This document shows, in pieces, positions 9,802-18,338 of a DNA stretch of 38,668 nt (position 1 is its first letter; each line of letters begins with the position of its first letter). Position numbers and translations under genes: made by a program. Location of the stretch: positions 1 through 38,668 of the forward strand of contig MKJV01000131.1 of the NCBI GenBank assembly GCA_001942185.1, read 5' to 3'. Below the pieces are notes generated by a model, which was not told where the DNA came from, did no database searches, and was given only the letters and a program-made list of their open reading frames with translations. Source of the stretch: Pseudonocardia sp. CNS-004. Its GTDB lineage: Bacteria > Actinomycetota > Actinomycetes > Mycobacteriales > Pseudonocardiaceae.

Positions 9802-10660
9802 TCACCTCCGGGCCGCGGCGACGAGCCGCTGGGTGTAGGGGTGGTGCGGGTCGCGGAAGAGCTGGTCGGTGAGCCCTGCTCGACCACCCGGCCCAGCTGC
9901 ATCACCAGCGACCGGTCGGTGAGCGTCTCGATCACCGCGAAGTCGTGGCTCACGACCACGGCGGCGACGTCGCGTTCGGCGAGCAGCCCGCGCAGCAGGT
10001 CGAGCACCCCCGCGGCGACCGACGCGTCGAGGCCGGTGGTGGGCTCGTCGAGCAGCAGCACGTCCGGGTCGGTGGCGAGGGCCTTGGCGATCTGCACGCG
10101 CTGCCGCATCCCGCCGGAGAACGTGCGCACCGGGTCGTCCATGCGTGACAGCGGCACCTCCACGCGGTCCAGGAGCTCCGCGGCGCGGGCGCGGATCGCG
10201 CCGTAGCTGCGCCAGCCCGCCGCGGTCAGGCGCTCGGCGATGTTGCCGCCGGCGGTCACGTTCAGCGCGAGCCCCTCCGACGGGTCCTGGTGGACGATGC
10301 CGAGCGTCGAGATCCGCAGCTTGCGCCGCGCGGGCCCGTCGAGCGTGAGCACGTCGGTGCCACCCCCGTCGACGGCGGCGAGGTGCAGCCGCCCCGCGGT
10401 GGCCGCCTCGTCCCCGACGATGCAGCGCAGCACGGTCGACTTCCCCGAGCCGGACTCGCCGATCAGCCCCACGGCCTCGCCCGGCGCGACGTCGAACCCG
10501 ACGTCCCACGCCGCCACGATCGCCCCGGTGGACGGGCTGACCGCGGTGCCGTGGGCGGGCCCGGTCCCCGGGACGGCGGCGCCGCCGCCGGGCCCGTGCA
10601 CCTTCCCGATGTCCTCGACGAGGAGGGCCCACTCCGGCCCTCCCGTGTCAGCAAAGCCAC
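9802..10660 (-). CDS. phnK: PhnK, ABC-type ATPase of the C-P lyase complex (frame broken twice)
   Basis: PhnK binds the PhnGHIJ core and is needed for C-P bond cleavage. About 286 residues result if one base is restored near 10640 and one near 9875. Walker A is GESGSGKST, the Q-loop reads VHQDPSEGLALN, the signature is FSGGMRQR and Walker B is VLLLDEPTTGLD. The start is inferred. GTG at 10660 has AGGA seven bases upstream and gives VALLTREG. Restoring one base leads into the family start region PEWALLVEDIGKVHG. As printed, the phnK frame instead runs on from phnJ without a stop. The start codon lies inside the right-hand arm (as transcribed) of a perfect palindrome. Confidence 0.85.
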
Positions 10661-10699
10661 TGTCCTGACGCCGGGTGTCGTGAAAGTGGCTTTGCTGAC
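10647..10699. repeat. Palindromic element at the phnJ/phnK junction
   Basis: GTCAGCAAAGCCACT (10647-10661) and AGTGGCTTTGCTGAC (10685-10699) are perfect 15-base inverted repeats around a 23-base centre. The element lies at the end of phnJ and the beginning of phnK. On the coding strand one arm supplies the GTG used here as the phnK start, and TGA at 10648-10650 is the likely phnJ stop. The AGTGG/CCACT edge is shared with the palindromes at 22211-22320, which suggests a dispersed family. Confidence 0.8.
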
Positions 10700-11648
10700 G
10701 TTGCGGGGGGCGGCTCCCTGAGACGGGGAGCAGGTGTAGGGGGGCCGCCTTTCGGTGGGTCACCTCGTCGGCGTCGCCATCCGTCACCCTCGCGCACCAT
10801 TCCGTGTCGCTGCACGCGAACCGGCCGGGGCCTGCCTCCACCAGGAACGTGTCGTCGGAGCCGCAGCGCACGCACACACCGTCGGCGCCTTCCACCTCGA
10901 AGGGCACGTCGTCGAACGTGAGGGGCTCGACGTCGGTGTGCGGGGGCACGGCGAAGATCCGCTTCTCCCGGCCTGCGCCGAAGAGGCTGAGGTGCTGCGA
11001 GTGGTGCAGGCGCGGTACGTCCCAGCGGGGGATCGGGGTGGTGGCCATGACGTAGCGGCCGCCGACGAGCACCGGGTAGCCGGTGGACTTCGTGATCACC
11101 CCGTTGCGGACGAGGTCCTCGTAGAGGCTCACCCACATCGTCGAGTAGTCGCCCTCGGCGTGCATGCGGGCGCACTCGGCCACCGAGCGCTGCACGCCGC
11201 GCAGCGGCTCGGGCACCGGCACCTGCAGCACGAGGACGTGCCCGTCGGACAGCGGCTGCTCGGGCACCCGGTGCCGGGTCTGGATCACGGTGGCCTCGCG
11301 GGAGTCGGCCGATTCGGCGCACCCGGTGCTGCCGGCGACGAGCCGGCGGAGGTTGGTGGCGTTGACGCCGGCGTCGTCGCCCTGGTCGATCACCTTGACC
11401 GTGTCGTCGGCGCCGATCACGGCGAGCGTGACCTGCAGGCCGCCCGAACCCCATCCGCGGGCCACCGGCATCTCCCGGGACCCGAAGGGCACCTGGTAGC
11501 CGGGCACGCAGACGGCGGTCAGGGCGGCGCGGCGGATCTCGCGCTTGGCGCCCTCGTCGAGGATCCCGACGGGTGCGGTGGTGGCGTCGATGCCGGCGAG
11601 CAGGTCGTCGACGCCGGAGACGGCGGCCAGGGTCGGTGTCGTCGTCAC
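10648..11648 (-). CDS. phnJ: PhnJ, carbon-phosphorus lyase radical-SAM subunit (probable single frame break near 3' end)
   Basis: PhnJ cleaves the C-P bond of ribose 1-methylphosphonate 5-phosphate by radical SAM chemistry, releasing methane. The conserved PGYQVPFG motif carries the glycine (residue 50 here) that corresponds to the radical-bearing Gly32 of the E. coli enzyme. The cluster cysteines are in GVCVRCGSDD and ACSDTEWC, spaced CX2C-X16-C-X5-C. GTG at 11648 overlaps the phnI stop as GTGA. After the last cysteine the printed frame continues into phnK. One restored base gives a stop at 10648 and about 333 residues, longer than the usual 280-300 because of the palindrome-derived tail. 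Confidence 0.88.
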
Positions 11649-12763
11649 TGGCAGTCCCTTCCGAGGGGGTCCGTCGCCACGCCGGTGGCGCGCATGGCCT
11701 GCTTGCGCTCGACCATCGACCGGAACGTGACGTAGTGCGGCAGCTTGAGGTGTTCGAGGAACCCGGCGGAGTCGAGCCCGTCGGTGGTGAGCAGGAGCAG
11801 CTGTTCGAGGGGGCCGGTGCGGCCGAAGCGGCGGCAGGCGATGTCGAGGTTCGCCATCGCGATCGCCTTGCGTTCGTTGTGCCCGAAGCACAGGCCGTAG
11901 CCGACGTCGAAGCGGGTGCGGTCCTCGTCGGCACCGTCGAGGTCTTCGATGGCCTCGGTCTCGGTGGCGCGGAACCGGCCGATCTGCACCGGGTTGCCGG
12001 TGTGCGGGTGCCGCACGCGCAGCGGCAGGTGCCCGTGCCGGACCTCGCCGAGCGTGACCTCGTGGATGTCGCCGTCGGGGCCGAGGATCGAGCGGTACCA
12101 CAGCCCGACCAGCGCCCCGGTCTCCGCGCGGGCCATCGAGGCGAGCACCGCCGAGCGTGGGGCGGGCGGCCGCGCGGGCCGGCGGGTGACGTCGAAGGGC
12201 TGGGTGTCGGGGGCGGGCGGGTGCTCGACGAGCAGGTCCTGCGAGCGGAGGAACGCGGAGAAGCGGGCGGGGTGGCGCTGCTCGGTGCTCCGCGCCGGCG
12301 CCGTCCCGTTGGACGAACGGTCCGTTCGTACCGACGCATCGGACGAGGGTGCCGTTCGTCCGGCGGGTTCGCGCTCCAGCATCCGGCCCGTGTAGTCCGT
12401 GGTGCGGCCCAGGAGTTGCGGGCCGTCGGGGGTGCGGTGCGCCGGGACGATGCGGCGCAGCACCACCATCTCGTCGGGGTCCACCGGCTCGGAGACGGCC
12501 AGTCGGGGCAGGGTCGAGCGGTGGGCGCGCACCAGGTGCGAGGCCTCCAGGGTGTCGCCCTCGGCCTGGCGGAACGCGGCGGCGGCGGTGGGCTCGTGGT
12601 AGAGCCCGGCCTCGCCCTGCACGCGGTCGACGGCGAGCCGGAAGCGGGCGGTGATCTGTTCGGTCGACGCCCAGGGTGCCGGCGCGTCGTCGCGGGCCTC
12701 GCGGACGAGGCGTTCGGCCGCGAGGATCGCCTCGAGCCCGCCGCGGGCTCCGGAGTACCCCAT
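11645..12763 (-). CDS. phnI: PhnI, C-P lyase core subunit
   Basis: PhnI is the nucleosidase-like subunit that, with PhnG, PhnH and PhnL, displaces adenine from ATP with methylphosphonate. The frame is intact at 372 residues, starting MGYSGARGG at an ATG preceded by GAGGAGA. Family-typical stretches include SEPVDPDEMVVLRRIVPAHR, LLGRTTDYTGRML, SAFLRSQDLLVEHP and YGLCFGHNERKAIAMANLDI. Between TGRMLEREP and RHPARFSAFLR lies a low-complexity insert encoded by a palindromic sequence (12311-12361), described separately. The stop overlaps the phnJ start. Confidence 0.93.
   Translation of the reverse strand: MGYSGARGGLEAILAAERLVREARDDAPAPWASTEQITARFRLAVDRVQGEAGLYHEPTAAAAFRQAEGDTLEASHLVRAHRSTLPRLAVSEPVDPDEMVVLRRIVPAHRTPDGPQLLGRTTDYTGRMLEREPAGRTAPSSDASVRTDRSSNGTAPARSTEQRHPARFSAFLRSQDLLVEHPPAPDTQPFDVTRRPARPPAPRSAVLASMARAETGALVGLWYRSILGPDGDIHEVTLGEVRHGHLPLRVRHPHTGNPVQIGRFRATETEAIEDLDGADEDRTRFDVGYGLCFGHNERKAIAMANLDIACRRFGRTGPLEQLLLLTTDGLDSAGFLEHLKLPHYVTFRSMVERKQAMRATGVATDPLGRDCQ
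12311..12361. repeat. Palindromic insert inside phnI
   Basis: GGACGAACGG (12311-12320) and CCGTTCGTCC (12352-12361) are perfect inverted ends. Within the left part, ACGAACGG and CCGTTCGT (12313-12329) form a second dyad around one T. The 51 bases are in frame and encode about 17 polar residues (serine, arginine, threonine rich) in the middle of phnI. On the - strand the sequence contains CGAACGGCACCCTCG, close to CGAACGGCACCTTCG in the element at 34798-34854. Confidence 0.65.
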
Positions 12764-12764
12764 G

Positions 12765-13398
12765 TCAGTTCTCCTCGATCCGGGTGCTGCGGGGGAGGCC
12801 GAGCACCGCGCCGTCCGGGGTGACGAGCAGCAGGTCTGCACCCGCCGGGAACGCGATGGCGGCCCGGGTGGCGACCAGGTCCGGCGGGAGCCGGCGGGGT
12901 GCCACGGTGCGGGTGCGGGGACACCGGGCCCGGTCAGGGTGAGCGCCGGCCCGCCGTCGAGCGCGGGGACGGCCAGCGCGACGAGCGCGGCCTCCTCGGG
13001 TGCTGCGGCGCTGCCGGTGCGGACGGTGGCGAGCTCGCCCGCGGCGAGCGGTCGCAGCGCCGTCACCAGGCGGGCCGCTCCGAGCGGGACCGCCGGTGCG
13101 GACGCGGTGGTGAGCTCGCCCGCGGCGAGCGGTCGCAGCGCCGTCACCAGGCGGGCCGCTCCGAGCGGGACCGCCGGTGCGGACGCGCGGTCGTGATCGC
13201 GCCCTCCCGGGCGTCGTCACCGAGCACGCACACCGGGGTGTCCAGGTCGGCGAGCGCGAGCACCGGCAGCAGGGTGGCCGGCACGTCGGCGGCGGGCAGC
13301 CGCGTGGGCCGGCCGGGCCGCGCGAGCGCGTCGAGCACGGCGCGGAACGTGCGCTGCGAGGTGTCCCCGTCCAGCACGGGGACCAGGGGGGTGGTCAC
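12765..13398 (-). CDS. phnH: PhnH, C-P lyase core subunit (frame broken twice; internal 81-bp duplication)
   Basis: PhnH is part of the PhnGHIJ core. Restored bases near 13187 and 12910 give about 211 residues. Recognisable features are the N-terminal SQRTFRAVLDALARPGRP and the C-terminal PPDLVATRAAIAFPAGADLLL with VLGLPRSTRI. The middle contains two copies of a 27-residue unit beginning TALRPLAAGEL, encoded by an 81-base tandem duplication. Without it the protein would be near 184 residues. GTG at 13398 overlaps the phnG stop as GTGA. Confidence 0.88.
13031..13187. repeat. 81-bp in-frame tandem duplication within phnH
   Basis: Bases 13031-13106 and 13112-13187 are identical over 76 positions, giving a period of 81 bases (27 codons). 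Identity is complete, which points to a very recent duplication or an assembly error. One of the phnH frame breaks lies at the far edge of the second copy. Confidence 0.85.
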
Positions 13399-13823
13399 GT
13401 CAGCTCCTCGAACTCGACGACGGTGGGGGCGATCCGCGCCCACTCCTGCGCGTCGGCCGTGGCCTCGCGGGCGGCGACCCGCCCGCACAGGTCGGCCACG
13501 TCGGCGGCGCGGGGCCGCCGCGCCTGCACCTCGGCGTCGCAGATCGCGGCGGCGAGGGCGGCGGCGCGGTCGTCGCCGAGGCGCATCGACCAGCCGCGCG
13601 CCCCGCCCAGCTCCACCTCGGCCTGCACGGCGAGCACGTCGCCGAGGAGGAAGCGGTCCGCGGCGATCGGCTCGGTCACCTGCGTAGCCACGCACCCGAC
13701 TTCGGGGGCCCGCAGCACGCGGGGGACCGCGCCGTCGGCGAGGCAGGCGTCGGCGAGCCCCACCAGCTCCTCGGGGTGGGCGAGCGCCAGCAGGCCCGCC
13801 CGTTCCTCTCGTGTGAAAAGCAT
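13395..13823 (-). CDS. phnG: PhnG, C-P lyase core subunit
   Basis: This intact 142-residue member of the PhnG family pairs with PhnI in the C-P lyase core. The ATG at 13823 is preceded by AAGGAGA, a strong site lying just after the phnF stop. Family-like segments include RVLRAPEVGCVATQVTEPI, FLLGDVLAVQAEVELGG and WSMRLGDDRAAALAAAICDA. It overlaps phnH by four bases. Assignment rests on sequence and operon position together. Confidence 0.9.
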   Translation of the reverse strand: MLFTREERAGLLALAHPEELVGLADACLADGAVPRVLRAPEVGCVATQVTEPIAADRFLLGDVLAVQAEVELGGARGWSMRLGDDRAAALAAAICDAEVQARRPRAADVADLCGRVAAREATADAQEWARIAPTVVEFEELT

Positions 13824-13837
13824 CGTTCTCCTTCTGG

Positions 13838-14562
13838 CTACTCTCCGTCCGGTGGCGAGCCCAGCTCGACCACCACCCGGACCGCGTCCGAGCGCATCCA
13901 CGATCTGCTGCACATGACCGGGCGCCCGCTCGTGGCGTCCCGGCTGACGCTCTCGACCAGCCACACCGGCCGGCTCGGTTCGACCTGCAGCGCCGCGCAG
14001 ACGGCGGGCGGGGGCACGTCGAGGCTCACCCGGCACCAGGCGCGCACCGGGTCCACCCGTGCGACCTGGCGCAGCACCAGGTCGAGCGACTCGGCGGCGT
14101 GCACCGCGAGGTCGAGGTCGGCGACGAGCTCGACCGGCACCCACTCGTGCACGCGGGCCGCGAGCAGGTCGTCGATGTAGGACTGGCGCACCAGGCGGTG
14201 GCACGGTGTCCCGGCGGGCAGCCCGAGCGCGGGTGCGTGCTCGGCAGGCAGCGGCAGCACGTCGATGCCGCGCACGACCGTGCGCGGGTGGCGCCCGCCG
14301 CCGCGACCGTCTCGTGCCACGAGGGCCGCCGGTCGTGGGCGATCGTGTAGTCGATGCGCCGGTTCACGAACGTTCCCGCGCCCTGCACCCGCCGCACCAG
14401 CAGCCGGCGTTCCAGCTCCTGCAGCGCCGCGCGGGCGGCCGCGCGTCCGACGCCGAACCGCCTGCCGATCCCGTGCTCCCCGTCGACGCGGGAACCCGCG
14501 GGTGCGCCGGCGAGCTCGGCGGCGAGCTCGTCGGCGATCTCCAGGTACCGGGTGGTCGTCAC
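13838..14562 (-). CDS. phnF: PhnF-type GntR (HutC) regulator of phosphonate genes (frame broken once)
   Basis: This is a GntR-family repressor with a C-terminal UTRA effector domain, about 241 residues after restoring one base near 14288. The winged helix at the N-terminus (YLEIADELAAEL, GEHGIGRRFGVGRAAARAAL) and the UTRA part (ALGLPAGTPCHRLVRQSYID, VHEWVPVELVADLD) are both visible. It sits inside the phn operon between the transporter and the lyase genes, as PhnF often does. The GTG at 14562 lies 89 bases after the phnE stop. That space contains a perfect palindrome that could be its operator. Confidence 0.85.
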
Positions 14563-14586
14563 GATCGGCAACGCTGCCGGGTGGGC

Positions 14587-14598
14587 TTGTCCGGACAA
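14587..14598. promoter_or_regulatory. Candidate PhnF operator
   Basis: TTGTCCGGACAA is a perfect 12-base palindrome 25 bases upstream of phnF, between phnE and phnF. GntR/HutC regulators bind short palindromes by their own genes. Half-site-like TTGTCC also occurs at 18132 and GGACAG at 18147, upstream of phnD. Binding has not been shown, so this is a position-based prediction. Confidence 0.45.
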
Positions 14599-14651
14599 CG
14601 GCGGTGCAGGTAACGGGCGCGGAAACACCCGTGAACGCCGGGACCACTTGT

Positions 14652-16272
14652 TCAGGAGACGGCGCGGCGCAGCCACAGCGCGAGCAGCTCGACGGCCATG
14701 ACCGTGGCGAAGACCATGAGCATCACGGTGGTGACGACGTCGAACCGCATCACCCGGGACGCGTTGAGCAGGTAGAACCCGATCCCGCCCGCGCCGACGA
14801 TGCCCAGGAGCGTGGCCGAGCGGATGGCGACGTCGAGCTGGTAGAGCAGGTGCGCGACGAGTGCGGGTGCCGCCTGCGGCAGCGTCACGGCCGTGAAGAC
14901 CTGCAGGCGGGACGCGCCGGTGGCCCGCACGGCGTCCTGCACCCGGACGTCGGTCTCCTCGAGGGAGTCGGCCACGAGCTTGCCCAGCAGGCCGATCGCG
15001 CCGATCGCGAGCGCGAGCGCCCCGGCCACCGGGCCGAGCCCGGTGATCACGACGAACACGATCGCGATGATCAGCTCCGGGATGCCGCGGACGACCACGA
15101 TGACGGCCCGGAACGCCGCGGCCACCCCCGGCGTCGGTGCCACGTTGCGCGCGGCCATCGCACCGACGGGCAGGGACAGCAGTGCCCCGAGGAACGTGGC
15201 CGCGAGCGCGATCTGCACGGTGACGAGGAGCTCGGCGAGCAGGTCGGGGAGGATGCCGCCGGTGCTCGGCGGCCAGAACAGGGACAGCGTGGCGGGCAGC
15301 TGGGCGATGCCGGAGACGAGCTGGGTGGGCGACAGGCCCGCGGTGGGCACGGAGAGGCCGATCACGAGCAGCGTGGCGCCGGCGTAGAGCGCCGCGCGCA
15401 CGCGCCGGGGCGTCCACGGCGGTGTCAGGTGGCCCCCGGGTGGCGGGGTGGCGGCTCGCCCGGTCGTGCTCGTCAGCAGGGCCCGGCGCACCGCTCCCGA
15501 GACGAGCTCGACCGCCACGCAGAGGCCGAGCACGACGAGCGCGAGCGCCATGCCGCGCTGGTAGTCGAGGCGGCGCAGGGCGCCGGCGATCTCGAAGCCG
15601 AGCCCGCCGACGCCCACGAAGCCGAGCACCACCGAAATGCGCAGGTTGATGTCGAACCGGTGCAGGGCGGTGGCGACGAACGCCGGCAGGACGGCGGGCA
15701 GCACGCCCGTCACGAGCTCCTGCAGCCGTCCCGCCCCGGCCGAGCGGACGGCGGTGCGCGGCCCCTCGTCGATCTGCTCGATGGCGTCGGCGTAGAGCTT
15801 GCCGATCATCCCGACGGAGTGCAGGCCCATCGCGAGCACGCCCGCGGCAGCGCCGAGGCCGAAGAGCCGGAAGAACACGATGGCGAGGACCACGTCGGGC
15901 ACGGCGCGCGCGACCACGACCAGCGCACGGCGCCGTAGCGCGCCGCGGGCCCGGGGCTGGTGTTGCCTGCGGCGAGCACCGCGACCGGCACGCTGAGCAG
16001 CACCGCGAGCAGCGTCGCGCAGACGACGACGGCGAGGGTCTGGCCGCACAGCGCGAGCACCTCGGTGGGCGGCGGGAAGTCCAGCGGCACCGTGCGGGAC
16101 AGGAAGCCGCGGCGTTGCCGGCGCTGTCGACCAGGGTGGCGACGTTCAGCCGCAGCTCGCCCACCGACCACAACGCCGCGCCGAGCAGCGCGAGCAGCAC
16201 CAGCACGGCGGCGGTGCCCGTGCCCGACGGCCGGGCGAGGGTCCGGGTGTCGGTCACCGTCGTGTCGGTCAC
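14652..16272 (-). CDS. phnE: PhnE, double-length phosphonate ABC permease (frame broken twice)
   Basis: Two PhnE-type permease domains are fused in one chain of about 540 residues, after restoring bases near 16117 and 15940. Each half has the transporter coupling loop. The first reads GKLYADAIEQIDEGPRTAVR and the second GKLVADSLEETDVRVQDAVR. The halves are joined by a proline/glycine-rich linker (TGRAATPPPGGHLTPP). Separate phnE genes are more usual, so this single chain probably provides both membrane halves. GTG at 16272 overlaps the phnC stop as GTGA. Confidence 0.9.
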
Positions 16273-17054
16273 CGGGCGAGCACCGGGACCGGGTCGGGGG
16301 TGCGGGGCGTGTACACCGCCATCGCGGTGTCGTGGTCCAGCTCGGCCACCGGCCGGTCGAGCACCACGCGTCCCGCGCGAAGGCCGACGACCCGCTCGCC
16401 CAGTGCGAGTGCCAGGTCCACCTGGTGCAGGCTGCACAGCACGGTGAGCCGGTCCTCGCGGGCGAGCGTGGCGATGAGCTGCAGCACCTGCTCGGCCGAC
16501 TCCGGGTCGAGCGAGGCCACCGGCTCGTCGGCGAGCAGGATCCGGGGCCGCTGCAGCAGTGCCCTGGCCACGGCCACCCGCTGCTGCTGCCCGCCGGAGA
16601 GGGTGTCGGCGCGCTGGAAGCGCTGGTCGGCGAGGCCGACGCGCTCCAGCTGTTCGAGCGCGGCCGCGCGCACCCGCCGCGGGTAGGTCGGCAGCCCTAG
16701 CCGCGGGCCACGCAGCGTGCCGAGCGCGCCGGTGCAGGCGTTCTCCAGCACGGTCAGGCTGCCCACGAGGTGGAACTGCTGGAACACCATCCCGACCTGC
16801 GCCGCAGCCGCGCAGGGCGGCGCCGCCTGCGGGGCCGACGTCGTGCCCAGCACGCGCACCGTTCCCGACGACGGGCGGTGCAGGCCGTTGACGTGCCGCA
16901 GCAGGGTCGACTTGCCCGAGCCCGACGCGCCGAGCAGCACGACGACCTCCCCCGCGTGCACGGTGAGCGACACGTCGTCGAGCGCGTGGACGGCCGGGCC
17001 GAAGCGCTTGTGCACGCCGGCCAGCTCGACGACGGCTTCCGGTGCGTGGGTCAC
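16269..17054 (-). CDS. phnC: PhnC, phosphonate ABC importer ATPase
   Basis: This intact 261-residue ATPase drives phosphonate uptake with PhnD and PhnE. Walker A is GASGSGKST, the Q-loop reads VFQQFHLVGSLTVLENA, the signature is LSGGQQQR, Walker B is ILLADEPVASLD and the switch histidine is in CSLHQVDLA. These are typical of PhnC. GTG at 17054 is five bases after the phnD stop, with only a weak ribosome-binding site, which suggests translational coupling to phnD. Confidence 0.94.
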   Translation of the reverse strand: MTHAPEAVVELAGVHKRFGPAVHALDDVSLTVHAGEVVVLLGASGSGKSTLLRHVNGLHRPSSGTVRVLGTTSAPQAAPPCAAAAQVGMVFQQFHLVGSLTVLENACTGALGTLRGPRLGLPTYPRRVRAAALEQLERVGLADQRFQRADTLSGGQQQRVAVARALLQRPRILLADEPVASLDPESAEQVLQLIATLAREDRLTVLCSLHQVDLALALGERVVGLRAGRVVLDRPVAELDHDTAMAVYTPRTPDPVPVLAR

Positions 17055-17059
17055 GGCGG

Positions 17060-18007
17060 TCAGCTCAGGCTCGTGCACGACTCGGCCTTGGTGACCTCGC
17101 AGACCCGGCGCACACCGTCGTAGAGGGCGTCGTCGACCGAGGCGTAGCCCCAGCCGGCCTCCTCGCCGACCTCGCAGTCGGATGCGGCGGCGCAGAAGCC
17201 GCCCGCGGACAGGTAGTCGACGTTCGCCTTCTGCGTGAACGCGTCGGCGATCACCTGGCGGCGCTGCGGGTCGACCTGGCTCGCCACCGCGATCGGGGAT
17301 CCCGCGATCGTCTCGGAGCGCCACACCACGCGCACCTGCCCGGGCTGCAGCTGCCCGGAGTCGATGAGCTGCGTGTCGACGATCGTGTCGTAGGCGAAGC
17401 CCGCGTCGCACTGCCCGCTCGCCACGGCCAGCGCCGACGCGTCGTGCCCGCCCGCGAACACCGGGGTGATCCCGGCGGCCGGGTCGACGCCCGCCTCGAT
17501 GAGGCCCGCGGTGGGGTAGAGGTAGCCGGAGGTGGAGTTCGGGTCGACGAAGCAGACGTTGCGACCGGCGAAGCCCGCGAGGTCCTGGATGTCGGACCCG
17601 GCGGCGGTGATCCCGTAGGACTGGTAGCCCGGCTCGTCACCCTGGGCGTCCACCACCGCCGCGATCGGTGTGATGCCCGTGTCCTGGCCCTTGGCGAGCA
17701 CGTAGGAGAACGGCCCGAACAGGGCGATGTCGATCTGCCCGGCCCGCATGCCCTCGATGACCGCGGCGTAGTCGGTGGCGTTCTGGAACTCGATCGTCGT
17801 GCCGGTCTCGCGCTCCAGCATGGCGAGGACGGCGGCGTAGTTCTGCTGCAGCGAGGTCGACTCCTCCGACGGGATGGAGGCGAACACCAGCGTGTCGCCG
17901 CCGGGGTCCGCACCGCCACCCGACGGTTCGACGGCGCTCTCGCCGCACGCGGTGAGCGCGAGCAGCGCCGCGCAGACGACGGCGGCGCGACGGAGGGTGG
18001 AGGTCAT
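17060..18007 (-). CDS. phnD: PhnD, phosphonate-binding lipoprotein
   Basis: This intact 315-residue substrate-binding protein has a lipoprotein signal ending in LLALTACG, so it is anchored outside the membrane. Conserved parts are FASIPSEESTSLQQNYA, IDIALFGPFSYVLAK, FVDPNSTSGYLYP and GQCDAGFAYDTI. These match the PhnD phosphonate pocket (serine/threonine-rich DPNSTSG loop). The first gene of the operon, it starts at ATG 18007 after GAGGAGC. The 331-base divergent space upstream should hold the operon promoter. Confidence 0.94.
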   Translation of the reverse strand: MTSTLRRAAVVCAALLALTACGESAVEPSGGGADPGGDTLVFASIPSEESTSLQQNYAAVLAMLERETGTTIEFQNATDYAAVIEGMRAGQIDIALFGPFSYVLAKGQDTGITPIAAVVDAQGDEPGYQSYGITAAGSDIQDLAGFAGRNVCFVDPNSTSGYLYPTAGLIEAGVDPAAGITPVFAGGHDASALAVASGQCDAGFAYDTIVDTQLIDSGQLQPGQVRVVWRSETIAGSPIAVASQVDPQRRQVIADAFTQKANVDYLSAGGFCAAASDCEVGEEAGWGYASVDDALYDGVRRVCEVTKAESCTSLS

Positions 18008-18120
18008 GGTCGGGAGCTCCTCGTGGGGAAGGGCAGGGGCGCACGCCGGGGGCGGACGGCAGCGAGCGTGGGGGTTTCGGGTTCCGTCGCCGGCACGGCA
18101 GGGTGTCCTGGGGGCGAACG

Positions 18121-18147
18121 GGACCGGTCGGTTGTCCCGACCGGTCC
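18121..18147. promoter_or_regulatory. Perfect 11-bp inverted repeat upstream of phnD
   Basis: GGACCGGTCGG (18121-18131) and CCGACCGGTCC (18137-18147) flank a five-base loop. The structure lies about 115 bases upstream of phnD. It could be an operator for one of the divergent operons or a leader hairpin of the phn transcript. It lacks a T-tract and is not placed as a terminator of any gene. Confidence 0.5.
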
Positions 18148-18266
18148 GGACAGCCTCGGACGGGGACGGGTGGAACCGGCGAGTCGGAGATCACCCGGCG
18201 GGCGGCGGTGCGGGCTTGTCGTCCTGTCGCCAGGCGTTCATCATGCAGCGAGCCGTTGTGAAACTG

Positions 18267-18285
18267 CGTTCCATTACGTAGAACG
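18267..18285. promoter_or_regulatory. Operator-like dyad upstream of the KDPG aldolase gene
   Basis: CGTTCCATTACGTAGAACG has inverted five-base ends (CGTTC/GAACG) and resembles the GTTCCA-N5-TGGAAC sites used by IclR-family regulators of sugar-acid genes. It lies 54 bases before the aldolase start. No IclR gene is present in the window, so the regulator would be elsewhere. Confidence 0.35.
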
Positions 18286-18338
18286 TCGCTGGTGCCGTGG
18301 CGGATGACCTGTGCGGCGCCCGAGGAGGGGGACCGCCC

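Larger units (their letters stand above)
18008..18338. other. Divergent intergenic region between phnD and the KDPG aldolase gene
   Basis: These 331 bases contain no supported gene. They hold a strong 11-base-pair hairpin (18121-18147) and an operator-like dyad (18267-18285), both listed separately. The promoters of the phn operon and of the aldolase-kinase operon must lie here. The AT-richest patch is around 18255-18285. Confidence 0.6.

Noticed and set aside
7806..12101. An open frame of over 1,400 codons on the - strand covering phnJ, phnK, phnL and phnM regions
   Set aside because: Only parts of it match known proteins (phnJ and phnK); other parts are out-of-frame translations. It results from frame losses and high GC, not from a giant fusion gene.
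13031..13187. CRISPR-like direct repeats
   Set aside because: The two copies are adjacent with a five-base gap and lie within the phnH coding sequence.
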